Shown: piece by piece, positions 36,450-45,229 of the stretch
Layout of the letters: the number at the start of each line of letters is the position of its first letter
Position numbering within the stretch: the first letter of the stretch is position 1
Assembly: GCA_002698785.1 (NCBI GenBank)
Contig: PAAG01000047.1
Span: 716,571-780,570 of the forward strand
DNA length: 64,000 nucleotides
Origin: Verrucomicrobiales bacterium
GTDB lineage: Bacteria; Verrucomicrobiota; Verrucomicrobiia; Verrucomicrobiales; DEV007
Direction of reading: 5' to 3'
The notes under the pieces: generated by a model
Told to the model about the DNA's origin: nothing
Databases searched by the model: none
Seen by the model: the letters and a program-made list of their open reading frames with translations, nothing else
Program-made: the position numbers and the translations under genes

Positions 36450-37829
36450 ATGATCCGATTTTTCCTCTTTCTGTCATTCCTGCTGACTTCTTCCGCTCTC
36501 GCTGAAAAGAATGTCCTCCTGATCATTTCGGACAACCAGTCCTGGTTCGACATGGGCTGCTACGGTCACCCCGTGGTAAAAACACCAAACCTCGATCAGC
36601 TAGCCGCAGAGGGAGTCCAATTCGAACAGGCCTTTGCCACAACCGCTTCCTGCGGCCCGAGCCGAGCCGTCATGTATACGGGATTACTCACGCATTCGAA
36701 CGGCCAGTACGCGCATCCTCACCGGGAACACAATCAGCAACTTCGAGAAGACGTTGTCACTATCTTCTCGATGCTGAAAGGAAACGGCTACCGCACCGCC
36801 CTGCTCGGAAAAGACCACATTAAGCCGATGGAGAAATACCCCATCGACTTCAAAAAGAAGGTCAATTCGCGCGACGTGACCGCAATGGCCGAGGCTGCGA
36901 GGGAGTTCTTAAATCAAGGAGAAGATCCTTTCTTTCTCGTTCTCTCCTATAACGACCCTCATCCCGTTTCGATCGATGGCCCGGGATGGGGAATCCCCGA
37001 GGAAACGAATGGATACACTCCCATCGAATACGATCCAACCGAGGTCCCCGTTCCACCGTTCCTGCCCGATACGGAGCATGTCCGTGAAGGAATCGCGGGG
37101 TATTATCAACAAATCAGCCGAATGGATCACGGAGTCGGCCTGGCACTTACTGAGTTAGAGAAGAGCGGACACAAAGACGACACCCTGGTCATTTTCATCT
37201 CCGATCATGGAACGTCGGAACCGGGTGCCATGGGCACTCACTACGAACCGGGGGTACGAGTCCCCTTCATTGTAAGGCAGCCCGGACTGAAGAACCCAGC
37301 ATCACCTAACAAAGCCCTCGTCGCTTTTACTGATCTCACCCCGACAATTCTCGATTGGACCGGAACAAAGTTCGATGAGTATCCCCTGCACGGGCGGAGT
37401 ATTCTCCCTATCCTCGATCAAACTGATCCGAAAGGTTGGGGCGAAGCACTACTCAGTCACGTGGGTCACGACATTTTCGCCTATTACCCCATGCGAACCC
37501 TTCGTGGCAGAAAATACAAACTCATCTGGAACGTCACCCCGGGCGCTGAGTATCCCCTCCCTATCGATGCCGTTCAGCGGCGCACCTGGGTAGAGCTTCG
37601 CGAACGAGGCGACAAGATGATTGGCCAGCGTCCCGTCGAGAATTTTCTCCATCGCCCTCGCCTCGAACTCTACGATCTCGAAGCGGATCCGTGGGAAGTG
37701 AACAACCTCTCCGACTCACCCGATCATTCCGAGATCAAAGAAGAAATGGTGGAACGACTCATGGCGCATCTGGAAGAGCAAAAGGACCCTTGGATTCGAA
37801 AATTCCACCCACTGGGAAAAGAGCAGTAG
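36450..37829 (+). CDS. Exported SGSH-like (N-sulfoglucosamine sulfohydrolase-type) sulfatase
   Basis: This 459-residue protein has a signal peptide (residues 1-18, FFLFLSFLLTSSALA). The metal site IISDNQSW has Asp-Asn rather than Asp-Asp. The signature CGPSR has Cys68 and is followed by AVMYTGLLTHSNGQ, and the second metal site is IFISDHGTSEPG. The DN variant and the THSNGQ segment are typical of SGSH-type sulfatases, which remove N-sulfate from glucosamine or related esters. It is encoded one base after the HGSNAT-like gene. In animals these two activities act one after the other in heparan sulfate breakdown. Confidence 0.88.
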   Translation: MIRFFLFLSFLLTSSALAEKNVLLIISDNQSWFDMGCYGHPVVKTPNLDQLAAEGVQFEQAFATTASCGPSRAVMYTGLLTHSNGQYAHPHREHNQQLREDVVTIFSMLKGNGYRTALLGKDHIKPMEKYPIDFKKKVNSRDVTAMAEAAREFLNQGEDPFFLVLSYNDPHPVSIDGPGWGIPEETNGYTPIEYDPTEVPVPPFLPDTEHVREGIAGYYQQISRMDHGVGLALTELEKSGHKDDTLVIFISDHGTSEPGAMGTHYEPGVRVPFIVRQPGLKNPASPNKALVAFTDLTPTILDWTGTKFDEYPLHGRSILPILDQTDPKGWGEALLSHVGHDIFAYYPMRTLRGRKYKLIWNVTPGAEYPLPIDAVQRRTWVELRERGDKMIGQRPVENFLHRPRLELYDLEADPWEVNNLSDSPDHSEIKEEMVERLMAHLEEQKDPWIRKFHPLGKEQ

Positions 37830-37830
37830 C

Positions 37831-38772
37831 CTACCGCCGACCTGCACCAACCTGCCCGCGGATCGCAAAGAAGAGGCCTGTCACCACGATGACAGCTCCC
37901 GCTATTTGAAGTGGCACCAACGGCTGCCCTAGAATCCACACGCCCAGAAAGGCCGTAGCCACGGGTTGCACTAGCAAAGTCACCGAAGCGAGACTGGCCG
38001 GCACTCCTCCGAGCCCATACGCGATCAACCCCTGGCCACAGGCATGGGAGAGAACGCCCAGCCCTATCAAAGCGCCCCAGACCATAGCACTGCCCGGAAC
38101 AAGCGGATCGCCATGAAAATAGGCGAGCGGAAATAGAACAAAGGCACCGACAGCACTCGCCCAAAACATAAGCCTTGGCGCCGAATGCTGCCGACGAAAA
38201 AATTTCATGGATAACTGATACGCCGCATAGAAACCCGCGGTCAGAAGCGCGAGAAAATCGCCCACCACAGGATTCCCCGCTGCGGGAGGTTCACGAGTGG
38301 TCGAACTCAACATCAGGATGATCATCCCGGCAAACGCCGCCATAGCCCCTGCCGTAAACACTTTGGTCAGTCGCTCTTTCCACACGATCCAGGCAAAAAG
38401 CGTTACCCACAGAATTGCCGTGTTCGCCAGCAGTGTCGAGTTGGCTACCGAAGTGTGCTCGAAGGACCAGTGCCAGGCCCAGAAGTCACCTGCGAACACT
38501 ACGCCGGGTAGCCACAACCACGTATAGCCCCCTTGAAATTCTTCACGGCGAGGGATCAAGCGTTGGCGCTGAAGACCAAAGAGGATTCCCAACGCAATCG
38601 CCCCAATAAAAACCCGCCAGAAAGCGGAGTCCCACATTCCTACCGCCCCTTCTCCTCGACGGCTGAGCACTGCGAAGATGGGGGCAAACGCGATGCACAA
38701 AGCCCCAGCAACCACCCCTAGCAGGTGGCGAATTGAGACATGATGTGCGGGTTTGGCGGTGTCCTGAGACAT
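37831..38772 (-). CDS. EamA-family (DMT) transporter
   Basis: This 313-residue protein has ten predicted membrane helices in two EamA halves: the first with FWRVFIGAIALGILF and SVANSTLLANTAILWVTLFAWIVWKE, the second with FLALLTAGFYAAYQLSMKFF and SLASVTLLVQPVATAFLGVWILGQ. It is a drug/metabolite exporter-type protein whose substrate is not predictable. It is convergent with the sulfatase gene, with one base between the stops (37829 and 37831). Confidence 0.93.
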   Translation of the reverse strand: MSQDTAKPAHHVSIRHLLGVVAGALCIAFAPIFAVLSRRGEGAVGMWDSAFWRVFIGAIALGILFGLQRQRLIPRREEFQGGYTWLWLPGVVFAGDFWAWHWSFEHTSVANSTLLANTAILWVTLFAWIVWKERLTKVFTAGAMAAFAGMIILMLSSTTREPPAAGNPVVGDFLALLTAGFYAAYQLSMKFFRRQHSAPRLMFWASAVGAFVLFPLAYFHGDPLVPGSAMVWGALIGLGVLSHACGQGLIAYGLGGVPASLASVTLLVQPVATAFLGVWILGQPLVPLQIAGAVIVVTGLFFAIRGQVGAGRR

Positions 38773-38835
38773 GAAAGGTCGAGCTTACGACCGCCAAGCC
38801 AACACTGACAACCGAAGAAATAGGCGAAACACCAT

Positions 38836-40695
38836 CTACCACGGACCAAATTTTTTGACCACAGCCGGGCGGAAACCGGATCCAGGATGCTTCTTTCCAG
38901 GAGAGAGAGCAAACCGGCTAGCCGAGCGACAGTCGATCGGATAGAGGCCATAATAGCCTCCTCGAATGATGTAACTCTGGTTCTCGGTCGATGTCGAAAT
39001 GGGATCCGTGACAGGACCTGTCGAGTATGGCGCGGAATGGTCGAGACACCACTCACTGACGTTTCCGTGCATCTCATGTAATCCCCAGGAGTTCGCTTTT
39101 AATGATCCAGTCGAAACGGTGGGCATCGCCTTGAGCTCTCCATTGAGGTCTCTCGTGTAGACCGATCCTTCAAAAACCGCCTGATCCTTTGGTAGTTGGT
39201 CTCCAAAATGGAAAGCAGTCACCGAACCAGCTCGGCACGCATACTCCCATTGCGCCTCAGAAGGTAGACTCCATTTCCAGCCCAAGGGTAGCGGGACTTC
39301 TTTGTTCTTCGCCTCGACCCACTTCAGACAGTCCTCGTAGCTTACACTATCCACGGGACGCTCAGGCGTTTTAAATGCACTGGGGTTCGAGCCCACCACC
39401 GATTCCCATTGCTCCTGGGAACACTCTGTTTTTGCCATCCAGAAGCCTGTCGAGAATGTCACCTTATGCTGAAATTCCCCCTGTTGGGCCGAAAGTGGAT
39501 TAGAAGGAGGTGTTCCCATCAGAAAATCGCCAGCAGGACACCATACCATAGGGATGCCGCCAATCGTTCTTACTTCTCCGGCACTCTTCCCCTCCATTGC
39601 TCTGGAAAGAGAGAATCCAGCAGGAAGACCTCCGGTCGTATCCTTCAAGGTTCCCGTCTCAGAAGTTCGAGTAGACATGGGAGTTCCCTGAGAAGGCGTC
39701 GTGATCGTCCCCTTTTCCAGAGCCTCCGAGATTAGATTGAATCGCTTGACCATCTCGCTTCCTTTTTGCTTTCGCTTTTCTTCCAGTTGCTTCTCCATCT
39801 CGGCGATCTTCGCCTCCATCGACTCGATATCGTCGGCAGGAGCCGCCGATTTGTTGAAACAGAAATCCATTCCCGCCACGTTGAGCTTGTTGTATTCAGC
39901 GGGCTCGTGGCGAACGCGCCGGAACTCGCTGGGAATTCCCTTCTGCGAATCCGCCTGCGCCCACGACTCGGAGATTTCGCGGACCTGCTCTCGCGTCGTA
40001 GCGAAGACCCTCAGGATGGGAAAATTGGACTCTCGAATATTCTTCGCGAGCACCGGGGTAAAGAGCCCATCATTCGCCTGTTGTCCGGCGTCTGCTGAGT
40101 AACTGATCAGAGTGCCCGTCGGAGGAGTCACTTGGGCAAGCCCCTGCCGACTCCCCACCGTGGAACGAGTGCCCGCTCCATCTTCAGCCTGCAATGGATT
40201 GTCTCGGCAGCAATCGAGAATCACCAACTTCACATTTGCCTGGCTGGCATCCAGGGAATCCACCCAGGACTGCAGAGAAATCGCTCCCGTCCCCAATCGA
40301 CGCTTCATCCGCTGAACATCAGCGCTGATATTGCCAACATCTGAATCCTTCACGAGAAGGAAATTCTCCCCATGATACTCCACGCCATGACCGGCAAAAT
40401 AGATCAGAGCACACTCCGCATTCTTCGCTTGATCTAGAAATGCGTCGAAAGATGTCTGAGCAGACTTCCAGTCGGCATCCTGCAACAAGGTCACCTGAAA
40501 CGGAGGGTCGACGGATTCTAAAGTATCCGCCAGCAAAGTGGCATCCTGCACAGCCACCTCCAATTGTGCTTCTGGAGGAAGCGTATCGTATCGATCAACG
40601 CCGATCACTAAGGCCACCCTGTCAGCAGCAGTGACAGAGAAAGCAGACACAAAAACCAAAACCAAACAGGACAACCTGATCGCAATGCTCATCAT
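38836..40695 (-). CDS. Caspase-like peptidase (C14) fused to SUMF1/FGE-like C-type-lectin-fold domain
   Basis: This 619-residue exported protein has a signal sequence (LSCLVLVFVSAFSVTA). The peptidase C14 domain spans about residues 25-270, with catalytic His103 in YFAGHGVEYHGENF and Cys163 in VILDCCRDNPL. A coiled coil lies near residues 310-345, followed by an FGE-sulfatase/SUMF1 domain from about 385 (MVWCPAGDFLMGTPP, LPSEAQWEYACRAG, GNVSEWCLD, RGGYYGLYP, SRFAL). The two catalytic cysteines of true formylglycine-generating enzymes are not seen around RGGYYGLYPIDCRSASR. The start was set at 40695 because the longer ORF reaching 41250 would run antisense through the next gene. Confidence 0.9.
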   Translation of the reverse strand: MMSIAIRLSCLVLVFVSAFSVTAADRVALVIGVDRYDTLPPEAQLEVAVQDATLLADTLESVDPPFQVTLLQDADWKSAQTSFDAFLDQAKNAECALIYFAGHGVEYHGENFLLVKDSDVGNISADVQRMKRRLGTGAISLQSWVDSLDASQANVKLVILDCCRDNPLQAEDGAGTRSTVGSRQGLAQVTPPTGTLISYSADAGQQANDGLFTPVLAKNIRESNFPILRVFATTREQVREISESWAQADSQKGIPSEFRRVRHEPAEYNKLNVAGMDFCFNKSAAPADDIESMEAKIAEMEKQLEEKRKQKGSEMVKRFNLISEALEKGTITTPSQGTPMSTRTSETGTLKDTTGGLPAGFSLSRAMEGKSAGEVRTIGGIPMVWCPAGDFLMGTPPSNPLSAQQGEFQHKVTFSTGFWMAKTECSQEQWESVVGSNPSAFKTPERPVDSVSYEDCLKWVEAKNKEVPLPLGWKWSLPSEAQWEYACRAGSVTAFHFGDQLPKDQAVFEGSVYTRDLNGELKAMPTVSTGSLKANSWGLHEMHGNVSEWCLDHSAPYSTGPVTDPISTSTENQSYIIRGGYYGLYPIDCRSASRFALSPGKKHPGSGFRPAVVKKFGPW

Positions 40696-40809
40696 AAACG
40701 ACGGGACTGTAGACCAATTCCCAGAGGAGCGAAAACCGCAAAAGCTCCTCGCCTGATTCCGCGCTACATTTCCTCTGGCCCGATACCGCATTTTCGTTAC
40801 CCTGCTAGC

Positions 40810-41715
40810 ATGAAGAAACTCCCCATCGCTCTTCTCTCTCTCATTTTGCTGGCTGCCTCTACGGGCCTTTCTGAAACCGAGTTGATCAAAATGCCCGGCG
40901 CCGAAGTCGAGGTGTATAAGAAAGCCTCTGGCGATGATTTGAGGATCTACCGATTCGACCCTCCTGGCCACAATCCGGAAACCGATTCCCGCCCGGCCAT
41001 CGTCTTTTTCTTTGGCGGAGGCTGGAATGGAGGTGCCGTGACTCAGTTTGAACCTCACAGCCGCTATCTCGCGAGCCGTGGCATGGTCGCCTTTGTCGCC
41101 GACTATCGGGTAAAATCCCGCCAGAAGACAGCCCCCAACGCTTGCGTTGCCGATGGCAAATCCGCAATTCGCTGGGTCCGAAAAAATGCAGAACGCCTCG
41201 GCATAGATCCAGATCGGATTGCCGCAGGCGGAGGCTCTGCCGGAGGTCATGTCGCAGCCGCAACCGGCATGTGCGAGGGCTTCGATGAAGAAAGTGAAGA
41301 CACCTCTATCAGCTCAAAGCCGAACCTCCTCGCCCTGTTCAACCCTGTCTACGACAACGGCCCCAAGGGATACGGCCACAGCAGGGTAACGGAGTGGTTC
41401 CCGGCGATTTCTCCCGCACACAACATCACCAAAGACGACCCACCCACGATCGTATTCCTCGGAAGTAAGGACAATCTCATTCCGGTAGAGACTGCCGAAT
41501 CTTTCGACAAGAAACTCAAGGAGCAGGGAATCGATTCCGAACTCTACATTTACGACGACCGCACACATGGTTTCTTCAACCGTGGAAAAGGTGACGGCAA
41601 AGACTTCATCGATACCGTGCTCAAAACCGATGCCTTTCTCGTAAAGCATGGATATTTGAAAGGCGAGCCTGACAAAGCACTTCTAGACCGACTTAGCGAG
41701 GGGAAGAAATCATGA
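40810..41715 (+). CDS. Exported alpha/beta-hydrolase (carboxylesterase family)
   Basis: This 301-residue protein has a signal peptide (ending near LAASTGLS). The oxyanion-hole region FFFGGGWNGG and the nucleophile elbow GGGSAGGHVA follow. Asp is visible in LGSKDNLIPVE and His in DRTHGFF, completing a Ser-Asp-His triad. It resembles esterases of the BD-FAE/acetyl-xylan type and probably deacylates glycans or small esters outside the cytoplasm. It overlaps the next gene by 4 bp. The 114-bp divergent gap to the caspase-like gene contains a 7-bp inverted repeat (40724-40730 with 40744-40750). Confidence 0.88.
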   Translation: MKKLPIALLSLILLAASTGLSETELIKMPGAEVEVYKKASGDDLRIYRFDPPGHNPETDSRPAIVFFFGGGWNGGAVTQFEPHSRYLASRGMVAFVADYRVKSRQKTAPNACVADGKSAIRWVRKNAERLGIDPDRIAAGGGSAGGHVAAATGMCEGFDEESEDTSISSKPNLLALFNPVYDNGPKGYGHSRVTEWFPAISPAHNITKDDPPTIVFLGSKDNLIPVETAESFDKKLKEQGIDSELYIYDDRTHGFFNRGKGDGKDFIDTVLKTDAFLVKHGYLKGEPDKALLDRLSEGKKS

Positions 41716-42620
41716 TCGAAATCCTCGATCATCCTGCCGTCTGGAAAGGCGATGAACTGCTCTCGTCGCTAGACTGGTGCCAGTCTTTCTCCAGTTCCAG
41801 CCCTGAATCGATTCGTGAGCAATTGGAAACCGGCCCCGGCGCGATCCTGCTGAAAGGCTTTCCACTATCTGATTTCGACAAGGATTCTGCTCGTGAGGCA
41901 TTCCACGAGTGGTGTGGCTCTGTAGGAACACTTCTTTCTCAAAACGAGAAGGGAGATACCGTCTTCGATGTGTCCGACGCTGGCTTCGGCCAGAACGACC
42001 CGCGCACTCGCGGTCCCAATACCAACCGCAAGCTTTCCTTTCACACCGATCGCTGCGACGTCATCGCCTTTCTCTGCTGGAAGAAGGCGAAGTCAGGTGG
42101 AGAAAACGAGCTTGTCAGCTCACTCCATCTCTATAACGAAATCGCACGACGCCGCCCGGATCTTCTCGAGGTGTTGATGGAGCCTTTCGTATACAAGCGC
42201 CACTCGGTCGACCTTGGTAATCAACTCCCCTACTGCGAGCAGCCCATCTTTTCCTTTCAAGACGGACATTTCGCCTGCAGCTTTTTGCGCGTGCTGATCG
42301 ATCGTGCCGACGCCGATCCCGACCTGCCCAACCTGACGGAAAAGCAGATCGAAGCGATGGATTTCCTCGAAACTGTAGCGGACGAACCGGGCCAGGCCTG
42401 CCATTTTCTTCAAGAGCCCGGCGACGTGCTGTTGCTGAACAACTGGGTCACTCTTCACCGCCGCTCGGCATTTGAAGATTTCGAAGACCCGGCGGAAAAA
42501 CGATGCTTATTTCGTATCTGGCTCAGCATGCCCAACAGCCGCCCACTGGATCCGCGATTCGCCGCAAACTTTGGCGCTACAGGCGCTGGCGAAGTACGAG
42601 GAGGCTTCAAGACCAACTAA
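41712..42620 (+). CDS. TauD/TfdA-family Fe(II)/2-oxoglutarate-dependent oxygenase
   Basis: This 302-residue protein has the iron ligands in FHTDRCD (His-x-Asp) and in VTLHRRSAFED (His with a nearby Arg for 2-oxoglutarate). The overall layout matches TauD/TfdA enzymes, which hydroxylate a substrate while turning 2-oxoglutarate into succinate. The start overlaps the esterase stop by 4 bp (ATGA). The next two genes would generate 2-oxoglutarate from a keto-semialdehyde, so cofactor supply and use sit in one operon. The substrate is unknown. Confidence 0.88.
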   Translation: MIEILDHPAVWKGDELLSSLDWCQSFSSSSPESIREQLETGPGAILLKGFPLSDFDKDSAREAFHEWCGSVGTLLSQNEKGDTVFDVSDAGFGQNDPRTRGPNTNRKLSFHTDRCDVIAFLCWKKAKSGGENELVSSLHLYNEIARRRPDLLEVLMEPFVYKRHSVDLGNQLPYCEQPIFSFQDGHFACSFLRVLIDRADADPDLPNLTEKQIEAMDFLETVADEPGQACHFLQEPGDVLLLNNWVTLHRRSAFEDFEDPAEKRCLFRIWLSMPNSRPLDPRFAANFGATGAGEVRGGFKTN

Positions 42621-42638
42621 CACTTTACTTTACCATTC

Positions 42639-43547
42639 ATGCAAACTCGCGCAGTTACCCCCGACGACCTGGCTCGTTCCGTTATCGCTGTTCCTCCCAT
42701 GGCACGCGATGAAAACCTGGTTTTCCAAGCGGAAGAGAACAAAAAGATCATTAGCCACATCGAAGCCGGAAACGTCTCTACTCTTCTCTACGGAGGAAAC
42801 GCCAACTTCTACCACATCGCTCTCAGCGAGTATGAATCGATCCTGGGTCAACTCGCAGAACTTGCTGGTGAAGACACCTTGGTCATTCCCGCAGCCGGCC
42901 CCTCCTACGGAACCATGATGGATCAGGCGGATATCCTGAAAGAAACCGAATATCCGACAGTCATGGTCCTACCTCAGCAGGGACTCACCACCTCCGAAGG
43001 CGTCGTAACTGGCCTGCGAAAGTTTGCGGAGAAAGTCGGCAAACCGATCGTTCTCTACATCAAATATGGCGACTTCATTACCGTCGAAGGCGCCAAGCAA
43101 CTCGTCGACGACGGAATCGTTTCCTGGATCAAATACGCCATCGTCCGTGACAATCCCTCGGATGACCCCTACCTCGCGGAACTGGTCAAAAAAGTCGATT
43201 CATCCATCATCGTGAGTGGCATCGGCGAGCAACCCGTCATCGATCATCTCGTCGGATTTGGCGTCAATGGATTCACAGCAGGCTGTGTCTGCATTCGCCC
43301 CGAACTCAGCGACGAACTGCTGAAAACCGTCCAGGCAGGCAACATCGATCGCGCCCGGGAAATCCAAGCTATTTTCAGCCCCCTCGAAGACCTGCGTAAC
43401 GGAATCAACCCCGTTAGAGTGCTGCACGAAGCAGTAAAACTCGCAGGAATCGCCGACACCGGCCCTGCATTGCCACTCCTAAGTGGCATCTCTGATGCTG
43501 AGACTGAACTTGTGAAGCAGGCTGCCATGGACCTGCTTAACACCTAA
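42639..43547 (+). CDS. DHDPS/NAL-family class I aldolase or dehydratase
   Basis: This 302-residue TIM-barrel protein has a Schiff-base lysine (Lys165 in IKYAIVR) and a tyrosine near residue 140 (LYIKYGDF). The usual GTTGE motif is replaced by YGGNANFYH, which marks a subgroup different from true DapA. Members of the superfamily remove water or cleave 2-keto acids. Being next to a 2-oxoglutarate-semialdehyde dehydrogenase, this one may produce that semialdehyde (as 5-keto-4-deoxyglucarate dehydratase or hydroxyproline-pathway deaminase do). That assignment rests on context, not on residues. Confidence 0.85.
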   Translation: MQTRAVTPDDLARSVIAVPPMARDENLVFQAEENKKIISHIEAGNVSTLLYGGNANFYHIALSEYESILGQLAELAGEDTLVIPAAGPSYGTMMDQADILKETEYPTVMVLPQQGLTTSEGVVTGLRKFAEKVGKPIVLYIKYGDFITVEGAKQLVDDGIVSWIKYAIVRDNPSDDPYLAELVKKVDSSIIVSGIGEQPVIDHLVGFGVNGFTAGCVCIRPELSDELLKTVQAGNIDRAREIQAIFSPLEDLRNGINPVRVLHEAVKLAGIADTGPALPLLSGISDAETELVKQAAMDLLNT

Positions 43548-43566
43548 AGCCAAACAGACCCGCACA

Positions 43567-45165
43567 ATGAAACTGACCGGAGCCCAATTGATCGGGAGCC
43601 GCGAATCCGCGCTTTCCGACGAAACGTTCACGGGAATCAATCCCGCCACCGGAGAAAATCTCGACACCGATTTCCACGAAGCCACTAAGCAGGAAATCGA
43701 CGAGGCCGTTGCTCTTGCCGACAGCGTCTTCAGCGAATTCCGAGATAGACTCGCCGACTTCCGTGCTGACTTCCTCGAAGCCATCGCAGAAGAAACAATG
43801 GCGCTCGGTGACGAGTTTCTTGAGCGCACTGCTGCAGAAACCGGCCACCCAATCGCCCGCTGCGCCGCAGAACGCCAACGCTCGGTCAATCAGGCCTATC
43901 TTTTTGCCGAAATGATCCGCGAAGGATCCTGGGTCGACGCTCGCATCGATTTACCAGATCCGGATCGCGAACCGATGGCAAAACCCGACATTCGGAGCCT
44001 CCTCCAGCCCGTCGGACCCGTCGCCGTCTTCGGAGCCAGCAACTTTCCCATCGCAATTTCAGTCCTCGGCGCCGACACGATTTCGGCTTTCGCCGCAGGC
44101 TGCCCTGTTATTGTGAAAGCGCACCCAGCTCACCCCGGTACTTGCGAAATGGCAGCCCGAGCCATTCTCAAGGCCGCCGAACGAACCCGCATGCCGGATG
44201 GAGTTTTCTCCCTGATCCATGGGCGCACCACTGATGTCGGTAAATGGCTCGTCGAGCACCCCAAGCTTACCGCCGCCGCATTCACAGGCTCCCTTGCAGG
44301 AGGACGAGCCCTTTACGACATTGCTAACGCACGTCCTGTTCCCATCCCGTTCTACGCAGAAATGGGCAGTGTGAACCCCGTTTTCGTTCTCCCTGGAGCC
44401 ATCAAAAGCGGAGTCAATCATGTCACCTCAGGATTTGTAAACGCACTCACCATGGGAGTCGGGCAGTTCTGCACCAATCCCGGCCTCGTGGCAGGCATCG
44501 AATCCGAGCAATGGGACAATTTTGCTGCTGATGTCGCTGAAAGGGTCAGTGGCTTTACCCCTGCCACCATGCTCCACGCAGGGATCCACCATGCCTACAC
44601 CACTGGAATTGAAAATCGCAACGCGATTGAAGAGATCGAACTGATCGGAAAATCCGCATCCAATCCCGATCCCGAAAAATCCGAAGCAGCCGCTTACGTC
44701 TACCGGACGACTTACGATGGAATGGCGGCCAACTCTGAACTCTATGAGGAACTCTTCGGTCCTGTGTCAACCCTCGTAGGCTGTGCAGGACTGGACGAAT
44801 TTGTTGCCATCGCCGAGAAACTCGACGGCTCTCTCAGCGCAACGATTCACGGCACAGAGCAGGATCTCATCGACTTTCGCCCCCTTCTTAAGGTGCTTCA
44901 GAGAAAAGCCGGACGACTCATTTTCAACGGATATCCGGTCGGTTTGGAGGTTTGCCACAGTATCCACCACGGCGGTCCGTATCCCGCCACATGCCATTCC
45001 TACTTCACCAGCGTCGGAACTCGCTGTATCGAACGTTTTGTGCGTCCCGTCTGCTATCAGGATTGGCCCGACTCGCAGCTCCCCCTTGCCCTCCAGAATG
45101 CGAACCCTCGTGGCGTCTGGCGGATGGTCGACGGCGAGCGTAGTCGCGAAGAAATCACGGGATAA
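43567..45165 (+). CDS. Aldehyde dehydrogenase, probably 2-oxoglutarate semialdehyde dehydrogenase
   Basis: This 532-residue protein has the ALDH cofactor region VFGASNFPIA, AFTGSLAGGRAL, the catalytic glutamate in AEMGSVNPVF, and the catalytic cysteine in GQFCTNPG. The combination of RPVPIPFYAEMGS with GQFCTNPGL is characteristic of 2,5-dioxovalerate (ketoglutarate semialdehyde) dehydrogenases, which use NAD(P) to make 2-oxoglutarate at the end of sugar-acid and hydroxyproline catabolism. It starts 19 bp after the DHDPS-family gene, so both are in one operon. Confidence 0.9.
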   Translation: MKLTGAQLIGSRESALSDETFTGINPATGENLDTDFHEATKQEIDEAVALADSVFSEFRDRLADFRADFLEAIAEETMALGDEFLERTAAETGHPIARCAAERQRSVNQAYLFAEMIREGSWVDARIDLPDPDREPMAKPDIRSLLQPVGPVAVFGASNFPIAISVLGADTISAFAAGCPVIVKAHPAHPGTCEMAARAILKAAERTRMPDGVFSLIHGRTTDVGKWLVEHPKLTAAAFTGSLAGGRALYDIANARPVPIPFYAEMGSVNPVFVLPGAIKSGVNHVTSGFVNALTMGVGQFCTNPGLVAGIESEQWDNFAADVAERVSGFTPATMLHAGIHHAYTTGIENRNAIEEIELIGKSASNPDPEKSEAAAYVYRTTYDGMAANSELYEELFGPVSTLVGCAGLDEFVAIAEKLDGSLSATIHGTEQDLIDFRPLLKVLQRKAGRLIFNGYPVGLEVCHSIHHGGPYPATCHSYFTSVGTRCIERFVRPVCYQDWPDSQLPLALQNANPRGVWRMVDGERSREEITG

Positions 45166-45229
45166 CGGAGCTTCCCGATACCGCTATCACGCCTTGCGGG
45201 CACTGGTGGAAATCTCCACACTCCCCCGC

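Noticed and set aside
38836..39700. The SUMF1-like domain as activating enzyme for the sulfatases
   Set aside because: The paired catalytic cysteines expected near RGGYYGLYP are not visible.
38836..40695. Diversity-generating retroelement target
   Set aside because: No reverse transcriptase, template repeat or adenine-biased variable repeat is present in the window.
40696..41250. Open extension of the caspase-like gene to 804 residues
   Set aside because: It runs antisense through the esterase gene at 40810, whose motifs are clear, and the signal peptide beginning MSIAIRL fits a start at 40695.
44783..45229. Open extension of the Tat TIM-barrel gene upstream of 45230
   Set aside because: It lies inside the aldehyde dehydrogenase gene in another frame; the Tat signal starts at 45230.
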